From TMED27 sp964351195 (lineage in GTDB: Bacteria > Pseudomonadota > Alphaproteobacteria > Micavibrionales > Micavibrionaceae), in NCBI GenBank assembly GCA_964351195.1, contig CAYGNI010000078.1, positions 1 to 9,450 of the forward strand: a stretch of DNA of 9,450 nucleotides. Direction: 5' to 3'. Under the pieces are notes generated by a model. It was not told where the DNA came from and made no database searches. It saw only the letters and a program-made list of their open reading frames with translations. The position numbers and the translations under genes were made by a program. Below are positions 5,443-9,450 of this stretch, one piece after another (position 1 is the stretch's first letter; each line of letters starts with the position of its first letter).

Positions 5443-7130
5443 TGGGACTCAGGCCATACCAACGCGACGCGGTCGACGCCGTGTGGAGCCACATCGCCGC
5501 CAGCGATACGAACCCAGCCGTCGTCCTTCCGACCGGCTCGGGCAAGACCCACGTCATCGCCGAGCTGTGCCGCGACGCGGTGCAGAAATGGAACGGGCGG
5601 GTGATCGTGGTCGCCCACGTGAAGGAGCTGATCGAGCAGGCGGCGGGCAAGCTGCAGGCCGTCGCGCCCGATCTGCCAGTGGGCGTGTTCAGCACCGGGC
5701 TTGGTCGGCGGGATCTCGGGTACGCCGTGACGATCGCGGGCATCCAGTCGGTGTACCAGCGGGCGCACGATCTTGGACCGCTCGACCTGGTCATCGTAGA
5801 CGAGGCGCACCTGATCCCCCCGGACGGCGAGGGCATGTACCGCCGGTTCCTGGCCGACGCGAGGGACCTGTGCGACCACCAGCGGGTCATCGGGCTGACG
5901 GCGACGCCGTACCGCATGAAGACCGGCACGATCTGCGGCCCCGAGTCGGTGCTGCACGAGGTGTGCTTCGAGGCCGGTGTGCGGGAGCTCATCGTGCAGG
6001 GCTACCTGTGCCCGCTCAAGAGCCGGGCCGGGAAGGCGGTCGCCGACACCAGTGACATCCATGTGCGGGGCGGGGAGTTCGTCGCCGGCGAGCTCGAGGA
6101 CCGCATGGATGAGGACGGGCTGGTTGAGGCGGCGTGCGCCGAGGTCGTCGCCGCGACGGTCGACCGGCGCAGCGTGCTGCTGTTCTGCTCGGGCGTCCGG
6201 CACGGGGAGCACGTGGTGCGGGTGCTGCGTGAGAAGCACGGCGTTGAGTGCGGGTTCGTCGAGGGCGGGACTCCGGCCAAGGAGCGCGATGCGCTGATCG
6301 CCCGCTTCAAGTCCGGTGACTTGAAATACCTGGCGAACGTGAACGTGCTGACGACGGGCTTCGACGCCCCGAATGTCGACTGCGTGGCGATGCTGCGCCC
6401 GACGATGAGCCCCGGGCTCTACTATCAGATGGTCGGGCGGGGCTTTCGGCTGTCCGATGGGAAGACCGACTGCCTCGTGCTGGACTTCGGCGGCAACGTG
6501 CTCCGGCACGGCCCGGTGGACGCGATCCGGCTGGCCGACACCAAGGACGCCTCGGGTGAAGCCCCCGCCAAGCAGTGCCCCGAGTGCGATGCGCTGATCC
6601 ACGCGGCGTATGCCGTCTGTCCCGAGTGCGGGCACAAGTTCCCACCGCGGCAGGTCAAGCACGCGGCGGTCGCCTCGGACGAAGAGGTCGTCACCGGCTC
6701 GGAAGGCCCGGCCCGGCGCGACGAGCGCGTCATCGAGGTCGCGTACTACGTCCACCACAAGCGCAACGACCCGCTGGCCAAGCCGACGATGCGCGTCGAG
6801 TACCGCATCGGCTTCAACCGCTGGGCCCGCGAGTGGATCTGCCTGGAGCACCCCGAGGGCGGATACGCACGCAAGAAGGCCGAGCAGTGGTGGCGAGAGC
6901 GGTCCAATGACGCGCCCCCGTCTTCGGTCGAGGAAGCCGTCGAGTGGGCCAACGCGGGCGCGGTGGCCCGGACCGAGCGCATCACGCTGGAGAAGAAGCC
7001 CGGCGACGAATGGGAGCGGATCGTCGGCTACGCGCTCGGCGACAAGCCGCCGCGTCTCGAGGATCCGGACAACCTGCCTGAACATGCCCTCGCGGCGCTC
7101 GGCTACAGTGACGACGAGGTGCCGTTCTGA
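5442..7130 (+). CDS. RadD-like SF2 DNA helicase with zinc ribbon and SSB-like C-terminal tip
   Basis: A 562-residue superfamily 2 helicase. Q-like motif LRPYQRDAV (3-11), Walker A PTGSGKT (30-36), DEAH (120-123), TAT (153-155), VNVLTTGFDAP (300-310) and QMVGRGFR (329-336) are all present. Motif order and wording (AHVKELIEQ, GLTATPYR, LVLDFGGN) closely recall E. coli RadD, a repair helicase that works with SSB. A four-Cys zinc ribbon follows (CPEC 379-382, CPEC 393-396), again RadD-like. Residues about 428-530 form a further domain (VEYRIGFNRWAREWICLEH, EQWWRERS) that I know from phage helicases. The last residues DDEVPF mimic the C-terminal peptide of SSB. GGAGG at 5427-5431 and a TGATG overlap define the start. 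Likely role: unwinding or remodelling forks and recombination intermediates of the element. Confidence 0.9.
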   Translation: MGLRPYQRDAVDAVWSHIAASDTNPAVVLPTGSGKTHVIAELCRDAVQKWNGRVIVVAHVKELIEQAAGKLQAVAPDLPVGVFSTGLGRRDLGYAVTIAGIQSVYQRAHDLGPLDLVIVDEAHLIPPDGEGMYRRFLADARDLCDHQRVIGLTATPYRMKTGTICGPESVLHEVCFEAGVRELIVQGYLCPLKSRAGKAVADTSDIHVRGGEFVAGELEDRMDEDGLVEAACAEVVAATVDRRSVLLFCSGVRHGEHVVRVLREKHGVECGFVEGGTPAKERDALIARFKSGDLKYLANVNVLTTGFDAPNVDCVAMLRPTMSPGLYYQMVGRGFRLSDGKTDCLVLDFGGNVLRHGPVDAIRLADTKDASGEAPAKQCPECDALIHAAYAVCPECGHKFPPRQVKHAAVASDEEVVTGSEGPARRDERVIEVAYYVHHKRNDPLAKPTMRVEYRIGFNRWAREWICLEHPEGGYARKKAEQWWRERSNDAPPSSVEEAVEWANAGAVARTERITLEKKPGDEWERIVGYALGDKPPRLEDPDNLPEHALAALGYSDDEVPF

Positions 7131-9286
7131 TGTCGGACGCGCCGCACCCATCCGATTCGCCCCGTCGCAACGGCACGCTCGCTTCGCACGCGACGGCCTG
7201 CGTGGCCGCGGGGTTGTGCGCCCTGCCCGCGATCCGCCGCGGCGAGGAGAAGCGCGTCGCCCTGTCCTCATGGAAGCCGTACCAGACGCGGCTGCCGTCT
7301 GGCGACGAACTGGGATCGTGGTTCAACCCCGAGTCGTCGCCGAGCGCGATGTGCCTCGTGTGCGGGGCAGTGTCGGGCCACCTGGAGATGATCGACTTCG
7401 ACAACTGGGACGGCGGCGGCGGAGAGGCCTTCGAGGCGTGGCGCGAAGCGGTCGAGGCGGCAGCGCCGGGACTGCTGGAGCGGCTGGTCATCGAGACGAC
7501 GCCATCGGGTGGCAGGCACGTCGTCTACCGCTGCGAGACGCCCGTGTCGGGCAACACCAAGCTCGCCCAGCGCCGAATCGATGTAGACACCGAGGAACCG
7601 GTCGTCGTGGGCAGCAAGGAGTACGCGCCGAGGCGCGACGCGTCGGGCGCGTGGGTGGTCACGGTGACCATCATCGAGACGCGGGGCGAGGGCGGGCTGT
7701 TCCTGTGCGACCCGTCGCCGGGCTACGAGGTCGTCCAGGGCGACCTGTGCGAGCCGCCGTTGATTAGCGCCGACGAGCGGGATGTGCTGCTCGGGTGTGC
7801 GTGGGCGCTGGACGAAACGCCCCAGCCCGTGATCGGCGGTGATCTCGCACCCTCCAACTCTTCGGCATTCCCGAACAGTTGCCCCTCCCGTCCCGGCGAC
7901 GACTTCAACGACCGGGGCGACCCGCGCGAGATCCTGCTCCGGCACGGATGGGCGGTGGTCCGCTCCGGGGAGAACGAGCACTGGCGACGGCCCGGCAAGT
8001 CGGCGGGCACGAGCGCGACGCTCAAGAGCCGGGTCTTCTACGTTTTCAGCACCAACGCCGCGCCGTTCGAGGCGCACAAGGGCTACTCGCCGTTCGCGGT
8101 CTACGCGCTGCTCGAGCACCACGGCGACTTCGCGGCCGCGGCGTCGGCCCTCGCGACCGAGGGCTACGGCTCGCGCGAGCACACGACCGGCGTTGACCTC
8201 TCGGCGTTCATGACCGACACGCCGTCATCGACCGGGCCGCTCGAGCCCTGCCCCGTGCCGGTGGGCGAGCTCGTCGCGGCGTACCCGCAGCTGCGCGAGC
8301 CCGTGATCCACGGCCTGCTCCGCGCCGGCGAGACCATGAACGTCATCGCCAGCCCCAAGACCGGCAAGAGCTGGCTCACACTCGACCTGGCGATCGCCGT
8401 CGCCACCGGTCGGCCGTGGCTCGGGCGCTACCAGACCGAGGCCGGGCCGGTTCTCATCATCGACAACGAGCTGCACCGCGAGACCAGCGCCCACCGCCTG
8501 CCGAAGGTCGCCCAGGCCCGGGGCGTGGCGATGCGCGAGATCGCCGAGCGGATCTTCGCGGACAACCTGCGCGGGCGGCTGCAGGACATCTTCACGCTCG
8601 CGCCGTACTTCGAGGCCCTCGAGCCCGGGCGGTTCAAGGTCATCGTGCTCGACGCTTTCTACCGCTTCATGCCCGCCGGCGGCGACGAGAACGACAACGG
8701 CACGATGGCCAACATCTACAACCGCATCGACTCGTTCGCCGACCGCCTCGGCTGCTGCTTCGTGCTCATCCACCACTCGACCAAGGGCAGCCAGAGCGGC
8801 AAGAGCGTGACCGATGTCGGGGCCGGGGCGGGCGCACAGAGCCGGGCCACCGACACGCACCTGGTCCTTCGGCCGCACGAGGAGGACGGCGTGGTCGTGC
8901 TCGACGCGGCCGTGCGGTCCTGGCCGCCCATCGACCCGACCTGCCTGCGGTGGGACTTCCCGGTGTGGTCGGTCGACGACACGCTCGACCCGGCGTCGCT
9001 CAAGAACGAGCGGCCGGGCAAGAAGAAGGACGCCTCGCCCAAGGCGGACAAGCCCGCGGAGCCGTCGTGGGGCGTGGAGCGGTTCGTCGCCCGGTTCATC
9101 TCCGCCGAGCCGGTCGGCAAGGCCGAGATCCGCGAGGACGCCAAGGGCGAGCCCGGGCTGTCCTGGCGTCGCGTGGCGGACCTGCTGGACATCGCCGAGG
9201 GCGAGGGGCGGATCGAGCGCGTCCGCCTGCCGGGCCGAGGCGGGCGCTGGGGCTACGCGCTGCCGGGCGGGGAGGTGTCGTCATGA
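7130..9286 (+). CDS. Primase-polymerase fused to RepA-type (AAA_25) replicative helicase
   Basis: A 718-residue multidomain replication protein. The N-terminus (about 15-205) is a bifunctional primase-polymerase domain: acidic pair in MIDFD (Asp89, Asp91), SGGRH at 126-130, and a further acidic site around IDVD (150-153). Residues about 260-345 hold a second conserved block (GDPREILLRHGW, WRRPGKSAGTSATLK, HHGDFAAAASALA) often found next to phage primases. The C-terminal part is a RecA-fold hexameric helicase of the RepA/AAA_25 type: Walker A SPKTGKS (408-414), VLIIDNEL (441-448), Walker B VIVLDAF (504-510), and LIHHSTKGS (546-554). A Lys/Pro-rich linker (about 628-646) leads to a likely winged helix (about 648-712). 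It would prime and unwind for the element's own replication and may recognise its origin. The start overlaps the helicase stop (TGATG). Confidence 0.88.
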   Translation: MSDAPHPSDSPRRNGTLASHATACVAAGLCALPAIRRGEEKRVALSSWKPYQTRLPSGDELGSWFNPESSPSAMCLVCGAVSGHLEMIDFDNWDGGGGEAFEAWREAVEAAAPGLLERLVIETTPSGGRHVVYRCETPVSGNTKLAQRRIDVDTEEPVVVGSKEYAPRRDASGAWVVTVTIIETRGEGGLFLCDPSPGYEVVQGDLCEPPLISADERDVLLGCAWALDETPQPVIGGDLAPSNSSAFPNSCPSRPGDDFNDRGDPREILLRHGWAVVRSGENEHWRRPGKSAGTSATLKSRVFYVFSTNAAPFEAHKGYSPFAVYALLEHHGDFAAAASALATEGYGSREHTTGVDLSAFMTDTPSSTGPLEPCPVPVGELVAAYPQLREPVIHGLLRAGETMNVIASPKTGKSWLTLDLAIAVATGRPWLGRYQTEAGPVLIIDNELHRETSAHRLPKVAQARGVAMREIAERIFADNLRGRLQDIFTLAPYFEALEPGRFKVIVLDAFYRFMPAGGDENDNGTMANIYNRIDSFADRLGCCFVLIHHSTKGSQSGKSVTDVGAGAGAQSRATDTHLVLRPHEEDGVVVLDAAVRSWPPIDPTCLRWDFPVWSVDDTLDPASLKNERPGKKKDASPKADKPAEPSWGVERFVARFISAEPVGKAEIREDAKGEPGLSWRRVADLLDIAEGEGRIERVRLPGRGGRWGYALPGGEVSS
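9269..9285 (+). promoter_or_regulatory. Ribosome binding site for a possible next gene
   Basis: GGGGAGG at 9269-9275 lies seven bases before an ATG at 9283 that overlaps the primase-helicase stop as ATGA. Spacing and strength match the other ribosome sites in this operon, so translation probably continues into another frame here. Confidence 0.4.
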
Positions 9287-9450
9287 CCCGTAGATCGCCC
9301 TTGAACTCGGAGCGCCGCGAACTCGGAGCGCACGGAGTTCACCCCGAAATCTGTGCGCGCTTCAAGTTGAACTCGAAGCGCGCGCACCCCCCCATACCCC
9401 CCCGGGGGGGGGGGGGGGGGCCGCGGGGCCCCCGGCCGCGGCGCCCCGGG
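9283..9450 (+). CDS. Possible further operon gene, 3' partial, product unknown
   Basis: The frame from ATG 9283 stays open to the window end (56 codons). It begins MTRRSPLNSERRELGAH, is very basic and holds repeated LNSERR/LNSKR-like pieces, which come from the DNA repeats at 9303-9380. It has the ATGA overlap and strong ribosome site typical of this operon, but no recognisable domain. From about 9404 onward the translation is poly-Gly and Pro/Arg from sequence that looks artefactual, so the C-terminal part should not be trusted. It could be a real short gene, or non-coding DNA such as an origin. Confidence 0.3.
   Translation, partial: MTRRSPLNSERRELGAHGVHPEICARFKLNSKRAHPPIPPRGGGGGPRGPRPRRPG
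9303..9380. repeat. Three iteron-like copies of GAACTCGGAGCG
   Basis: Copies lie at 9303-9314, 9319-9330 (both exact) and 9369-9380 (one change, GAACTCGAAGCG). The first two start 16 bases apart. An inverted partial copy (GGAGTTC) is at 9334-9340. Repeats beside a replication initiator gene can be initiator binding sites; here they also fall in a possible coding frame, so the role is open. Confidence 0.45.
9353..9387. repeat. Long imperfect GC-rich inverted repeat
   Basis: GTGCGCGCTTC (9353-9363) pairs with GAAGCGCGCGCAC (9375-9387) with a two-base bulge in the right arm. The loop carries a further small AGTT/AACT dyad. The structure overlaps the third iteron-like repeat and follows the primase-helicase gene, so it may be an origin hairpin, an RNA hairpin ending the operon, or part of the next gene. 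There is no T-run after it. Confidence 0.45.
9387..9450. other. C7-ATA-C7-G17 and pure G/C tail, probable artefact
   Basis: Seven C, ATA, seven C, then seventeen G, then 30 bases of G and C only up to the window end. Nothing else in the window looks like this. Homopolymer G and a pure G/C end are typical of failing sequence at a contig end. The C7-ATA-C7 part may be real and, on the minus strand, could form a G-quadruplex, but the rest should be treated as unreliable. Confidence 0.6.

Noticed and set aside
5127..7271. 714-codon minus strand frame
   Set aside because: Antisense shadow of the RusA and helicase genes, both of which have complete catalytic motifs on the + strand.
1..9450. CRISPR array, tRNA, rRNA or insertion sequence
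   Set aside because: No regularly spaced repeats of suitable length, no cloverleaf or rRNA signature, and no transposase motifs seen on either strand.

Overview
The window is a fragment of a high-GC bacterial genome, or of a phage or prophage in such a host. It carries a phage-type early (replication and recombination) operon next to a QueC-like gene of the kind found in defence islands. Everything recognisable is on the + strand. Base composition, strong GGAGG-type ribosome binding sites and tight TGATG stop/start overlaps fit a high-GC bacterium. A planctomycete host is possible, because similar gene strings occur in planctomycete elements as I recall, but nothing here proves the taxon.

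Left part (1-1418): the 3' end of a PP-loop ATPase gene of the QueC superfamily (QatC-like by its N-terminal and zinc motifs) that runs in from outside the window. It ends in an unusual winged-helix-like tail. This gene is clearly less GC-rich than everything after 1789, so it probably has a separate history.

Middle (1419-2556): about 370 bases with no convincing gene, holding short direct and inverted repeats. A small sigma-70-like protein gene (1789-2388) follows, with its Shine-Dalgarno inside a hairpin. After it comes a 168-base leader rich in nested and competing hairpins that ends in a palindromic Shine-Dalgarno.

Right part (2557-9286): seven tightly packed genes that look like one transcription unit. 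They are a small conserved-looking protein of unknown function, a RecE-like PD-(D/E)XK exonuclease, a Sak4/AAA_24-type RecA-fold ATPase, a DUF669-type ssDNA-binding protein, a RusA Holliday-junction resolvase, a RadD-like SF2 helicase with a zinc ribbon and an SSB-like C-terminal tip, and a primase-polymerase/RepA-type helicase fusion. Together they can be read as a near self-sufficient set for replication initiation, DNA unwinding, end resection, strand annealing and branch resolution. No integrase, structural, lysis or terminase gene is in view, so phage, prophage and plasmid-like element cannot be told apart.

Right edge (9283-9450): a possible further gene start with a good ribosome binding site, overlapped by iteron-like repeats and a long GC-rich hairpin. 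The window then ends in a homopolymer G run and pure G/C sequence that looks like an assembly or sequencing artefact.
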